Made by a program: the position numbers and the translations under genes
Part shown: positions 18,056 through 27,187 of the stretch, in pieces
Numbering within the stretch: position 1 is the first letter of the stretch
How the letters are laid out: each line of letters starts with the position of its first letter
Notes under the pieces: model-generated
What the model was told of the DNA's origin: nothing
Databases searched by the model: none
What the model saw: the letters and a program-made list of their open reading frames with translations, nothing else
Assembly: GCA_030527665.1 (NCBI GenBank)
Contig: JAUNAK010000001.1
Coordinates: forward strand, 24,905-88,904
Direction of reading: 5' to 3'
Length of the DNA stretch: 64,000 bases
Origin: Eubacteriales bacterium
GTDB lineage: Bacteria; Bacillota; Clostridia; Lachnospirales; Lachnospiraceae

Positions 18056-18719
18056 GCAGTCTTTGACAGAAAGAGCATTCCCGCAATCCTTCTGCCTCCT
18101 CTCTGGAAACGATTCGAATCGTCCTCGTCAACCCGCTGCAATCCGCAGCATTATGATACCGGTCTCCGTCCTCTGTTACATAAACACTGCTTCCGGTCAT
18201 CCCGCTTCCCACGCATCGTTCACAGGCATGGTATCTTCCTCCCGAGGCATTTCTTTCATGACTCAACGCTTCCGCCGGGATCCTGCGAATATGCAGTGCA
18301 AGCGATCCGCATTGTGTAGAGGTATGGTACACACTGCCGTTCGGTGTCATATAGACCAGTTCCTCCGCCTCATGATCGGCTGTCAGCTCTGTGGATAAAA
18401 ATCCATTTTCCCGTCCGTTCCATGCATGGACCCGTACACGAACCGGGGCCTGCACAACAGGCAAAAACGCAGGAAACCACTGCGGAACATAATGAACATT
18501 TTCCTGCAGATCCACATAGTCTCTGCCGCCTGCATCGTTTATGACTGCCGCCGAACGTTCCGCCTGCTCCTGCATCCGGATCAGTGTATCGGCATACCGA
18601 CCGTAGAAACCAAGCATACCGATCAGCACAACAACTGCCAGAAAAAACAAGGGGACAACAGCAGCTGCCTCAACCGTAAGACTGCCCCTTTTCCATTTCG
18701 TATTCTCTGCCCTATGCAT
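18048..18719 (-). CDS. TadE-like pseudopilin with two tandem cysteine modules
   Basis: 223 aa from the ATG at 18719 (GGAGG 7 bases upstream); the frame is open further but without a good site. RGSLTVEAAAVVPLFF and a membrane helix (13-38) give the TadE/pseudopilin start. The exported C terminus holds two repeats of about 45 residues: VYMTPNGSVYH..C..CERC (122-169; C137, C166, C169) and VYVTEDGDRYH..C..CSFC (179-218; C194, C215, C218). This YH-C-CxxC module resembles Ada-like zinc-binding domains found at the ends of exported Firmicutes nucleases. It may bind metal or DNA outside the cell; inference only. Confidence 0.85.
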   Translation of the reverse strand: MHRAENTKWKRGSLTVEAAAVVPLFFLAVVVLIGMLGFYGRYADTLIRMQEQAERSAAVINDAGGRDYVDLQENVHYVPQWFPAFLPVVQAPVRVRVHAWNGRENGFLSTELTADHEAEELVYMTPNGSVYHTSTQCGSLALHIRRIPAEALSHERNASGGRYHACERCVGSGMTGSSVYVTEDGDRYHNAADCSGLTRTIRIVSREEAEGLRECSFCQRLHG

Positions 18720-19042
18720 CCCTGTCCTCCATAGCCCCTGTTCCTTTACCCGGGCATCTCCATCCTGCAGTCGAAGACGAAAAAGGCAGTCCCCCGGTAT
18801 CTGCATGCCGCTGTTATCATAATATGAAAGCTGCGGTGCAGCTTCCGTTTCACAGGATATTCTGCGGCGAGAGGGAGAGTATGTATAAACGCAGATAGTC
18901 CGAGGAACTCCCTTTTTCGTCTTCTTTTTTCATATGGATCCGGCACAAGGATTCGTATACTTCGCATCGGTGAACGATGCATCCCGCAGGAAGATTCACG
19001 GTTCATATCACAGGAAGATTCAAGGTTCAGATCTCCTAAGCC
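18720..19042 (-). other. Operon-internal gap with a 24-base tandem repeat
   Basis: Two copies of cAGGAAGATTCAnGGTTCAnATC at 18987-19009 and 19011-19033, immediately after the DUF5702-like stop codon. A frame continuous with the next pseudopilin is open upstream to about 18917 but lacks a start and ribosome site. A 27-codon frame starting MKKEDEKGSS near 18932 is too short to judge. Confidence 0.4.
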
Positions 19043-20632
19043 TTACCGGTTCCGGAAGCTGTATCCATAGCTTTGCTCGACAGTAAACCTCTTTTTTCCG
19101 GCATCCAGTGTCCATGCCATCGCCAAAGCATCCACGCATGCATCCAGCCGAAATTCCGTTCTTCCTTCCGTCGTGCGCATATTGATCTCCGTCAGATCCA
19201 TAACCGCCTCTGTCAGCTGCCGGGTTCCCTTTTCAATCAACAGCATTCCCAGATAGGAACGATAATTCATTCCCGTATCCGCACTATGCCGGCAGGATCT
19301 TCCGATCCCGTTCAGGTCGATCAGTGCATACAGCGGCAGCTGCCAGTCATCTGCGTTTTTCAGAAGAGGAATCTCTCCGTTATCCAGAAGCAGTGTCTGC
19401 AGATCCAGGATCGACTCTCCCCAGGCCCACGCCAGAAGAACAGCTGCAGAGATCTCCGGAACCAGCTCCGGACTCAGCAGAAATACACTGATTCCAACGG
19501 CAAGCTCTTCGACTTCTGCCTGCTTTTCCGAATCGGACAGCAGATACATCAGATTCGATGCCTCCCGGATTGCCAGAAGCCTGTGCAGTACGAGACGAAG
19601 ATTTTCCATGTCACTGTATTTTCCGCAGATCGCATATTCCAGCTGGTACTGCAGTCCGCTTTCCCCGGGTCCGCCGGTATAGCAGGGATAATGCTCCATC
19701 AGGTACTTCTGAAGATACAGCCGCTCATTCCCCTTCTGCCATCCCTCCGGTTCCATTCCGATCCCATAGCTGCATGTTCGGTCACTTACCGGAACGATCC
19801 CGTTCAGAGAAGCCTGCGAAAGCTTCCCTTCATTTCCGAGAACCGTCCACAGAATGCCGTTCTTCTTATAGGCCTGTACATAATCGGCCGGATTGCTTTC
19901 AATCGGAACAATGTCGTTCAGCGCTTCCTCATCCAACGTTTCGATCCCGCTGTCCTGAAACAATGCGCAGATCGTATCGACCGTTATCTCCTCCCGTTTT
20001 CTTTCCAGAAGCTGTTCCAGAGAGTAGGAAGCAGCCAGCTGCAAGGCCTCGCCTATTCCCGCCCCGGATCCTGTTTCGGCTTCCATGATCTCACAGACCT
20101 GTCTGGCAACGGCTTCCCCGTTCAGGTCGGTAGCCAGAACCATTCCTTTCAGCTGCCGTCCGCCTTCCGCTTCCCGGATCGTGACCGGACTTCTTCCTCC
20201 GCTTGATTCCGGATGCAGACTGTACCCGGCCTCTGTACATACCTCTTCCAGCAATGCTCCCGGCTGAAATTCCGAAGTCCCGTATCCCCCGTCTACAAAC
20301 AGCAGTCCGTATTTCCTGTACAGATCTCTGTCATACTGCGCAAATACCGAAAACAGTCCCTGCTGGGTTCCGCTCAGAATCATACACCTGCCGACAGCTG
20401 TCTGAAGAGAAGTAACCGCTGTACCGATCAGAATGATCATAACCAGAAGAAGCATACTGACAAAAACGGTGATGCCGCCTTCCGAAAGCCGTATCTGTTC
20501 TTTCCGGAACCGTGTTCCATTGTCCGGAAACTTTGCATTGTCTTTCCCGTAATGCATTTCAGTTATCAAAGCCATCTGTTTTTTCTTCTGCATCTGCATT
20601 TTGCATAGATGCTTAAAACTGCTCCTTATCAT
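19043..20632 (-). CDS. Large TadG/DUF5702-like pilus-assembly protein
   Basis: 529 aa. After a basic N terminus comes GGITVFVSMLLLVMIILIGTAV, a single membrane helix (about 53-73) with the TadE/G-like entry, then a long exported region with helical segments and few cysteines. This matches the DUF5702-type proteins that follow flp in Clostridial Tad operons. The stop codon of the pilin gene is only 4 bases before the first ATG; alternative starts at ATGs 11-13 codons in are possible because the first ATG has no well-spaced ribosome site. Expected at the membrane as a minor pilus-complex component. Confidence 0.75.
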   Translation of the reverse strand: MIRSSFKHLCKMQMQKKKQMALITEMHYGKDNAKFPDNGTRFRKEQIRLSEGGITVFVSMLLLVMIILIGTAVTSLQTAVGRCMILSGTQQGLFSVFAQYDRDLYRKYGLLFVDGGYGTSEFQPGALLEEVCTEAGYSLHPESSGGRSPVTIREAEGGRQLKGMVLATDLNGEAVARQVCEIMEAETGSGAGIGEALQLAASYSLEQLLERKREEITVDTICALFQDSGIETLDEEALNDIVPIESNPADYVQAYKKNGILWTVLGNEGKLSQASLNGIVPVSDRTCSYGIGMEPEGWQKGNERLYLQKYLMEHYPCYTGGPGESGLQYQLEYAICGKYSDMENLRLVLHRLLAIREASNLMYLLSDSEKQAEVEELAVGISVFLLSPELVPEISAAVLLAWAWGESILDLQTLLLDNGEIPLLKNADDWQLPLYALIDLNGIGRSCRHSADTGMNYRSYLGMLLIEKGTRQLTEAVMDLTEINMRTTEGRTEFRLDACVDALAMAWTLDAGKKRFTVEQSYGYSFRNR

Positions 20633-20636
20633 TCCC

Positions 20637-20858
20637 CTAGATACTGTTGCTCTGGCTGGTGATCTTGTTCAGGATGTTGGTTACCAGAGACGTCAGCTGC
20701 GTTTTGAAAATGATGACCAGAGATATCAGAACCACGATGATCAATACGATTTCCACCACACTGACTGCATCTTCCTCTACCAGAAACTGTTTTCCTTCTT
20801 CCTTCCATGCCTGCATAACATTCTGCTGTTCTGTTTTTCCATTTTCCTTATTTTTCAT
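20637..20858 (-). CDS. flp: Flp-type major pilin
   Basis: 73 aa from the ATG at 20858 (GGAGCAGGTGGG just upstream). A hydrophilic leader of about 30 residues ends in VEEDAVSVVEI and is followed by one hydrophobic helix (IVLIIVVLISLVIIFK) and a short polar tail: the typical Clostridial Flp pilin. The leader should be cut by the A24 peptidase and the mature helix assembled into the Tad pilus. It lies between tadC and the DUF5702-like gene. Confidence 0.85.
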   Translation of the reverse strand: MKNKENGKTEQQNVMQAWKEEGKQFLVEEDAVSVVEIVLIIVVLISLVIIFKTQLTSLVTNILNKITSQSNSI

Positions 20859-20972
20859 CCCACCTGCTCCTTTCCTGAGGTTGCAGCTCTGCAACTTCAC
20901 GCTGTTCCGATTGAGGCTGAACCTTTGTCTGTTTATTCCCATGGACACGACAGTCCCCATCCGGCAACCCTC

Positions 20973-22193
20973 TCAGAACGACAGCATGGCCGGTACCATG
21001 ATCACGATCAGCACAACGAGAAGCATCAATCCCATGGGGAAGATCATCCGCACTGCCGTTTTATCACCTTCGATCCTTGCCCTTCGTTTCCGGTTCTCGA
21101 ATGCATCTCTGGCTTCCTGTTCCAGCAGAAGAGACAGCCGGCTTCCGCCTTTTTTCTGACTCTGCACCAGAAGCAGCGCCAGTTTTTTATACTCGGCCGT
21201 ACCGCAGCGTTCTCCAAACCGAAGGTAGGCATCCGCCTCTGTCATACCGTTTTCCATCTCCTGCCGGCAGCGTTCCACCTCTGCATGCTGAGGAGCCAGT
21301 TTCTCCATTGCCTTTCTGAGACTGAGTCCGGCTGCAAGAAAGAGCTGCAGCTGACTTACCAGATTCGGATACATCCGCAGTAACTCCTGCTTTCTCTTTT
21401 CTTCTTCCTTTTTCTGATTTTCTTTTTTCAGCAGCACCAGCAGGATTCCGGTAAGCAGGATCAACATGCACAGAAAGCTTCCTCTCTGTTCCTTCTTTTC
21501 ATACCAGATCAGCGATCTTCCTTTTACCTCTGCCGGCAGTACCCTGCTCTGTCCGTTGTTTTCTGCATTTTGTTCTTCAAAAACCTGCTGCACCGCTGCA
21601 GCGAAGGCTTCCGGCTCCTTTGAGGGATATACCCGCAGCTGTCTTCGATATTCCAGCTCCGCATCCTGCAGATAAAGCCTTGCCATTATGCCTGTCACCG
21701 ATCCGCTTTCCGGGATTCCTGTTCCGATCGTCCCGTCCCAGGAGATCAGCTCCGGATCCTCCGACAGCCACTGCACCGCAATTTCGGAATCCTCCGCTTC
21801 CAGGGATACCGGGAAATGCAGATTCCACTCGACCCTCTCAAAGGATGCATTCTTCCCGAGAACCACCGTATCCAGTCGATCCGCAGCAGCCTCTAGCCTC
21901 TGCATCGCTTCTTCACGGGAATATGTCCCGGTATCCAGCTTCAGGCGTATCCTATGTGACTCCATCGCCTGATCGACTGCTTCCAGTTCCACCTGTCCGG
22001 TTCCGTCGGCCGCATCCGTACGGATCTGCCGGATCTCCGTTCTTCCTCCGTTCACATTCTCCGTATATATACATACAAACATCATAGAGGCTGCTGCCAG
22101 AAGAGGAACCATTGCTTTTATTGACAAGCCCCCGCTTTTATACAGATAGATCAGTACTGCGCCGGTCACTGCCGGCAGCAAAAGTGCTGTCAT
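20973..22193 (-). CDS. tadC: TadC-like inner-membrane platform protein (T2SS F family)
   Basis: 406 aa. Two N-terminal membrane helices are followed by an exported region of about 170 residues, then a helix, a cytoplasmic T2SSF domain (MYPNLVSQLQLFLAAGLSLRKAME) and C-terminal helices (MGLMLLVVLIVIMVPAML). The long exported insert is more than classical TadC has. Start ATG has GAGGTG 5 bases upstream and overlaps the tadB end region. Together with TadB it should form the platform that the CpaF ATPase drives. Confidence 0.82.
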   Translation of the reverse strand: MTALLLPAVTGAVLIYLYKSGGLSIKAMVPLLAAASMMFVCIYTENVNGGRTEIRQIRTDAADGTGQVELEAVDQAMESHRIRLKLDTGTYSREEAMQRLEAAADRLDTVVLGKNASFERVEWNLHFPVSLEAEDSEIAVQWLSEDPELISWDGTIGTGIPESGSVTGIMARLYLQDAELEYRRQLRVYPSKEPEAFAAAVQQVFEEQNAENNGQSRVLPAEVKGRSLIWYEKKEQRGSFLCMLILLTGILLVLLKKENQKKEEEKRKQELLRMYPNLVSQLQLFLAAGLSLRKAMEKLAPQHAEVERCRQEMENGMTEADAYLRFGERCGTAEYKKLALLLVQSQKKGGSRLSLLLEQEARDAFENRKRRARIEGDKTAVRMIFPMGLMLLVVLIVIMVPAMLSF

Positions 22194-22195
22194 TT

Positions 22196-22990
22196 CTACA
22201 CCTCTGTTTTTTCCGTCATTTTTCTTCCCCAGAAAAATGCACTCAGATACAAAGCCAGACAGCCGGTCATCACCAGGATCCCGACCGTATTTCCGTACAG
22301 CAGATCCAGAAAGCCGGTAAAGGTAAGCCGGAGATATACCAGTATGGCTGCCGGCATGATACTCATGATGGTCTGCTCGTAACGCCCGGAGGCAATCACC
22401 GCATCAATTTCCTTCTCTGTATCGATCTTCTCACTGATAGTTCTCCAGGTACTCTGCAGAACAGCTCCCATATCCCCGCCTGTACGCTTTGCAATCAGGA
22501 TCACAACAGCAAAATTCCGGATATCTTCATCTCCGGAACGCCTGCCCAGATCCCAGAACAGCTGCTCCACCGTTTTCTGCAGTTCCATCTTCTTCCGTAT
22601 TTCCTTCAGTTCTCTGCACAGAATATCCTCCTTTCCGTATAGCTTTTCCAGATCCGCTGCCGCCTGCCTGATCGCATTTTCCAGTGCATAGCCGGCAAGC
22701 ATGGAGGTGTGCAGGGAAGACAAAAAATCCCGAAAATGATAATTCAGAATCTTTTTTCTCTCCCTGATCCGGGACTTCCGAAGCAATACAAGCGTCAGGA
22801 CCAGGATCCCGGCACCTGCCGGCCATGCATACAGAGAAGAGTAGCAGATCCAGACCGTAAAACTGCCCAGGATTCCTCCGATGACAATTCCTTTTGCAAT
22901 TTCCGCACCCGTAAGGCGATAGCGGTTATAATCCTCCGGCACTGCCTGTTCTCTCTGCTTTTTTGTCTTCCTGTCTCTTTCTGCTCTCAT
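22196..22990 (-). CDS. tadB: TadB-like inner-membrane platform protein (T2SS F family)
   Basis: 264 aa from the ATG at 22990 (GGAG 8-9 bases upstream), which overlaps the 3' end of the ATPase gene by 65 bases. A membrane helix pair near the N terminus is followed by the T2SSF cytoplasmic domain with FLSSLHTSMLAGYALENAI and AKRTGGDMGAVL, then two C-terminal helices. The TGG motif and helix layout are typical TadB. Translational coupling with the ATPase gene is likely, so the frameshift in that gene might still allow TadB synthesis. Confidence 0.88.
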   Translation of the reverse strand: MRAERDRKTKKQREQAVPEDYNRYRLTGAEIAKGIVIGGILGSFTVWICYSSLYAWPAGAGILVLTLVLLRKSRIRERKKILNYHFRDFLSSLHTSMLAGYALENAIRQAAADLEKLYGKEDILCRELKEIRKKMELQKTVEQLFWDLGRRSGDEDIRNFAVVILIAKRTGGDMGAVLQSTWRTISEKIDTEKEIDAVIASGRYEQTIMSIMPAAILVYLRLTFTGFLDLLYGNTVGILVMTGCLALYLSAFFWGRKMTEKTEV

Positions 22991-24196
22991 ACAGCCGCTC
23001 CAGTTTCTCCCTTCTCTCCGGTTCTGCCTGCCGCCGCAGCTTTCCGGCACTGTCCCGGCAAAAAATGGTCCGGATCCGAACCTCCTCCTGTTCCATACCG
23101 CAGATCTCCGCGATCTCCTCTACCTGCCGCTTCCCTTCCGGATCTCTTGCCAGATGGATCAGATACTCCACACCGGAGGCGATCTGCCTTCGTATGACAG
23201 AGATCGGAAGCACCGTTCCCATAAGGACCATCATTTCCAGCCGTCCGATCATATCCCGCACACTGTTCGCATGAGCAGTCCCTAAACTGCCGTCATGCCC
23301 GGTATTCAACGCCACCAGAAAATCCCCTGCCTCGGCTCCGCGAATCTCTCCGACGATCAGCCGATCCGGCCGCATACGCAGTGCCGTCGTATCAGGTCAC
23401 GGATCGTGATTTCCTTTGTTCCCTCCAGATTTGCATTTCTCGTTTCCATACGCACCAGATTATCCACTCCCTGGATCTGCAGCTCCGCCGTATCCTCAAT
23501 GGTGATCAGTCGTTCATCGGAAGGAATACAGCCGGAAAGGGCATTCAGAAAAGTAGTCTTTCCCGTTGAAGTTCCGCCGCCTACCAGAATCGAATGACGG
23601 CTCTCAACAAGGTCCCCCAGAAAGTCTGCCGCTTCCTCCGTCAGACTTTCCTTCTGAATAAGATCTTCCATCGTGATCGGCACTTCCGGAAAACGGCGGA
23701 TCGTCAGAATCGGCCCCTCCAGAGCTACCGGACGAAGGACAACATTTACCCGGGATCCGTCCGCCAGGCGGGCATCGGCGATCGGCCTCTGTTCATTCAC
23801 GATTCGATTGCACTGCCCGCAGATCAACTGGACCACATCCTCCAGTCGTTCTTCGGAAGAAAACCCGCCGTTCCATCGGTGGATCTGCCCTGCTTTTTCA
23901 TAATAGATATGCCGATATCCGTTCACCATGATCTCGGTCACCTCTGCATCATCCAGAAGCTCCTGCAGAATATCCAGCCTGCGAACCGAATAAAACAATT
24001 CCCTTCCCAGCTGTTCCTTTTCACGAAGGGTCAGCTGCCGGGCGTATTTTCCTTCCAGAAGGATCGAATCGATCCGCTCACGAACCTCCTCATCGGTAAT
24101 CTCTCCGTATTCCTCCAGCTGTTCCAGCAGAATCTCCCGCAGTTCTCTGCGAACCGTCGGATCTTCCCGGGACTTTTCTGTCTTCTTATTCCGCAC
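22926..24196 (-). pseudogene. CpaF/TadA secretion ATPase, interrupted by a single-base frameshift
   Basis: Starts with GTG at 24196 (AAGGAG 7 bases upstream), overlapping tadZ by 11 bases. The N-terminal 279 codons carry the helical domain, MVNGYRHIYYE, the Walker A loop GGGTSTGKTTF and the ITIEDTAELQ box. At about 23387-23391 the frame breaks after IRDLIR. In the next frame the expected family sequence resumes as ALRMRPDRLIVGEIRGAEA, then the GHDGSLGTAHANS His-box, to 22926. One missing base at the CGA-CG-GCA junction explains this. All motifs are otherwise intact, so it is either a recent mutation, an off-state, or a base-call error. Confidence 0.88.
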
Positions 24197-25196
24197 GTTC
24201 TGTCTCCTTCAGCAGTGTCCGCATAGTCTCGCCAGCCTTTCCCTGCATCTGTGCTTCCAGATAATACGGACCGATCGCTTTTCCTGTTTCATAGGGAACA
24301 CTGATTATCTGCACCTTCTCCTCTGCAATCCCCGCATACCGCAGACGATTTTCCGCCTGTGTACGGCTGATCGGATCTTCCTTCTCTGTCATGATAAACC
24401 GTGAACATGTCTCGATCAGTTCTTCGAAGCCCCGAAGATCACTGTCAAATTCCAGAAGGATACAGTCATATCGGCTGCTCTTCTGCAGTTCTTCCACAAA
24501 TCCCGGCCATTCCGATACAGTCATAACCTCCAGATCATCCGGATCATTTACCGGAAAAAGCAGATCCACGTTGTTCCATTTCCGCACGCAGCCGGTCAGC
24601 TGAAATGCCGTTCCTTCCCGCTTCTGCCGATATATATACAGCAGATCACTGAGTCCCTTTTGTTCCTCTTCCCCGGTATTCTCGAACAGCAAGGGAACAA
24701 CTCCGGAAAACCGTTCCAGATTGATATAGAGGACCGATTTTCTCTCGGCAAGGATCCTTGCCGCCGTCAAAGCTCCAATCGTTTTCATCCAGGGATCCGA
24801 AATGCCCGAAACACCGATCCGTTCCCTCTTCTTCCCTGTATATACCTCGGTTCCGGTCAGCATGCGTTCGGCACTGTAGCAGTCGATCACCTCCCTGACA
24901 ACACGGCCGGAGGACTGGTATTTATAGACCTTCGGATAGCTGACTTTGTTTTTCAGTTCTCCGTTTTCCGTCAGCAGTATGACAGAAGCAGCATTAACCT
25001 GCTCCACAGCCTCACAATAGGCTCGTTCAGAGATCAGCAGAACCTCGATCGGCTTTTTCTCCGCAAATGCCAGCAGAGCATCCACGGAGGTAAACACCTG
25101 CACCTGGAAGGGAAGACTGCGGCTTTCGCTGAGATAAGCCATGAGTTTTTCCGCATATTCATTTTCCACATCACAGACAGATAATATTTTGGGCAT
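24186..25196 (-). CDS. TadZ/CpaE-like localisation ATPase (atypical)
   Basis: 336 aa from the ATG at 25196 (GGAAGG 8 bases upstream). The N-terminal receiver-like domain (about 1-115) lacks a normal phosphoacceptor set and is followed by a MinD/ParA-like fold, in which the Walker A loop is degenerate (GVSGISDPWMKTIGAL). This is the TadZ pattern: a polar-localisation or assembly factor of Tad pili. It sits between the prepilin peptidase and the CpaF-type ATPase and shares an overlap with the latter. Weak overall similarity makes the call depend partly on context. Confidence 0.75.
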   Translation of the reverse strand: MPKILSVCDVENEYAEKLMAYLSESRSLPFQVQVFTSVDALLAFAEKKPIEVLLISERAYCEAVEQVNAASVILLTENGELKNKVSYPKVYKYQSSGRVVREVIDCYSAERMLTGTEVYTGKKRERIGVSGISDPWMKTIGALTAARILAERKSVLYINLERFSGVVPLLFENTGEEEQKGLSDLLYIYRQKREGTAFQLTGCVRKWNNVDLLFPVNDPDDLEVMTVSEWPGFVEELQKSSRYDCILLEFDSDLRGFEELIETCSRFIMTEKEDPISRTQAENRLRYAGIAEEKVQIISVPYETGKAIGPYYLEAQMQGKAGETMRTLLKETERAE

Positions 25197-25273
25197 CGGA
25201 TTCACCTTCCTTTCTTGCCGGCCGATGCGAAATGCATCTGTCAGCGTCTTCTGCCGGGTCGGCCTCCTTCACT

Positions 25274-25837
25274 TCACTTTCCATACACACCGGCCGCATA
25301 CAGCAGCACACTCAGAAATACGGGAACCGCCATATGCAGGCTCTCCCGGTGAAATCCCGGCTGCCGGTACGGGATCCGTTTCCCGCTCTTCAGGCAGTCA
25401 CCGGCATATTGCTTCAGATACCGCCAGCGCTCGGCAGTTATCCCTTCATCTGTAAGGATCAGAATCGAAAGCATCGCTGCGAGAAGCAATGTCCACCACA
25501 GACAGACAAGGATCTCCTTCCCCATATACCAGCCCAGTACGGATAAAAGCTTCACATCTCCGGCACCGATCATGCGAAGGAGCCAGAACAATCCCAGCAG
25601 CAGGATTGGAAGCAGCAGTCCCGTCATCGCATCCGATAACTGAACCGGCAGAAAGGCACCTTTTACACCACCGGCAGAGACTGCAGCTCCGTGATCTGCA
25701 CCGACAAACAGCAGTCTGGTCGGAATTCCCAATAACAGAAAGACCGCCAGATACCCGTTTTCGATCTTCTGCCATCGCAGATCGGACCAGACAGCACCTG
25801 CACAGAGCAGGATCATCATATTCACTTGTACATTCAT
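25274..25837 (-). CDS. Prepilin peptidase, A24 family (TadV/CpaA-like)
   Basis: About 187 aa from the ATG at 25837; the start is uncertain because no strong ribosome site is seen, and ATG-ATG six codons in or a TTG at 25900 are alternatives. The catalytic aspartates are in SDLRWQKIENGY near the N terminus and MIGAGDVKLLSVLGWYMG in the second half. About five membrane helices. First gene of the Tad operon, 77 bases before tadZ. It should cleave and N-methylate the Flp prepilin. Confidence 0.83.
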   Translation of the reverse strand: MNVQVNMMILLCAGAVWSDLRWQKIENGYLAVFLLLGIPTRLLFVGADHGAAVSAGGVKGAFLPVQLSDAMTGLLLPILLLGLFWLLRMIGAGDVKLLSVLGWYMGKEILVCLWWTLLLAAMLSILILTDEGITAERWRYLKQYAGDCLKSGKRIPYRQPGFHRESLHMAVPVFLSVLLYAAGVYGK

Positions 25838-26184
25838 ATCAGGAAATAATGCCGGGACTCCGGCAGGAACGGCACAGGGCCGGTTAGAATATCGCTGCAA
25901 TAGAAGCGAGAATTTCTCTTTTGCTCCTCAGATAAAACTAACTTGCAGCATTTGTTTTGTTAGATATATTATATTTTGCATTATATATTGTATAAGTATA
26001 TTTTTCAAGTCTCTTTCTTGTTTTTTTTCAATAAAAAATGCATAATGCAGTTACAATGCTTAGTGGTCATCATTTTATGACATCACGTAAATCAAATAAT
26101 CCCTATTCTCCAGACTGAAACACATGGTCAAATGTAATCTTTACATAGAACCAGATTATGAGTATTCGAAAGAAAGGTATCCTT
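25838..26184. other. Divergent intergenic region between the Tad operon and the TraX-like gene
   Basis: Very AT-rich between 25960 and 26060 with several TATATT-like boxes and two near-TTGTTT elements, as expected for divergent promoters; exact boxes cannot be assigned. No c-di-GMP riboswitch core or gene was recognised. Confidence 0.4.
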
Positions 26185-26889
26185 ATGCCAAAGATCCGTT
26201 TAAACGAAAATGCGATAAAGATCATCGCCTGCATTTCCATGTTCATCGATCATTTTGCCGCAGCCTTTTCCATCGGCAATTTTCCGGAGCTGCTTCTCCG
26301 TTGGGTGATCGGACGTCTTGCCTTTCCGCTTTTCTGTTTTACCCTTGTGGAAGGCTTCCTTCATACCCGGAATCTTCGCAAATATCTTCTGCGGCTCATC
26401 CTTGCGGCACTTATTTCCGAAGTTCCTTTTGATCTGGTCTTTTTTCATGAGCCTTTTTATACCGGTTATCAGAACACACTGTTTACTCTGACCTGCGGTC
26501 TGCTTCTGCTGCAGCTGCTTCAGCTCATCCGGGAGCATGTCCGGACGAACAGTCCTCTGCCCCGCCTGCTCCTGTCCGCGGTATCGATCGGTGCCTTCGC
26601 TGCCGCTGCCGAGTTTCTGCACTTTGACTATGGATACTCCGGAATCCTATGTATTGCAGCCATATATATCGTACGTACCTGTTTTATCTTTCCCTTGTAC
26701 ATGGCAGAAGTATGGGGATGCTTTGGTCTGAATCTTCCGTATTTTACGCTTCCCTGTGCCTTTCTGGCAGTGATACCGATCTGCTTTTATACCGGGAAAC
26801 GCGGCAGAAGAGATCTCAAATGGTTCTTCTATCTGTTTTATCCCTGCCATTTGCTGCTTCTGTTTCTCATACGGACAGTTTTTATATAA
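26185..26889 (+). CDS. TraX-family multi-pass membrane protein
   Basis: 234 aa; the ATG at 26185 has AAAGG 7 bases upstream and is preferred to one nine codons earlier. About eight hydrophobic helices. N-terminal IKIIACISMFIDHFAAAF and GRLAFPLFCFTLVEGFLHT, and the C-terminal YLFYPCHLLLLFLIR, are TraX-family motifs; in F plasmid TraX acetylates pilin, but chromosomal copies in Clostridia have no proven role. It is a lone plus-strand gene divergent from the Tad operon, so a link to Flp pilin modification is possible but only inferred. A plus-strand terminator follows at 27025. Confidence 0.88.
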   Translation: MPKIRLNENAIKIIACISMFIDHFAAAFSIGNFPELLLRWVIGRLAFPLFCFTLVEGFLHTRNLRKYLLRLILAALISEVPFDLVFFHEPFYTGYQNTLFTLTCGLLLLQLLQLIREHVRTNSPLPRLLLSAVSIGAFAAAAEFLHFDYGYSGILCIAAIYIVRTCFIFPLYMAEVWGCFGLNLPYFTLPCAFLAVIPICFYTGKRGRRDLKWFFYLFYPCHLLLLFLIRTVFI

Positions 26890-26923
26890 GTAAAACCGAT
26901 TGGAGCATCCCTATCGTCTGCAG

Positions 26924-26980
26924 GCGGGACAGCGATCCGCCTCACTTCGAAGATGTCCTATGGAACGGGTGCTGTCCCGC
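26924..26980. repeat. 10-bp perfect inverted repeat with 37-base loop
   Basis: Arms gcgggacagc (26924-26933) and gctgtcccgc (26971-26980). The right arm and the loop share a direct repeat cttcgaagatg. Lies 35 bases after the TraX-like stop codon; not followed by a T-tract. Confidence 0.6.
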
Positions 26981-27024
26981 TTCGAAGATGACCATAAACC
27001 TATCGTATTCCATAACACGCAAAG

Positions 27025-27073
27025 CAGAAGGAGCAGCAATTCGAAAATCCGAATTGCTGCTCCTTCTGTTTTT
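27025..27073 (+). terminator. Terminator of the TraX-like gene
   Basis: Perfect 19-bp stem cagaaggagcagcaattcg / cgaattgctgctccttctg, 6-base loop, then TTTTT on the plus strand. Confidence 0.9.
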
Positions 27074-27187
27074 AAGGAACGGTTCGTTCACCGCCTGTTT
27101 TCATGGGAAATTCTGTTTACTGAATTTCTCCTTTTCATTTTCATACAGCGTTCCCATAAACGACTCCCGCTGCACCCTTTGCTTTTC

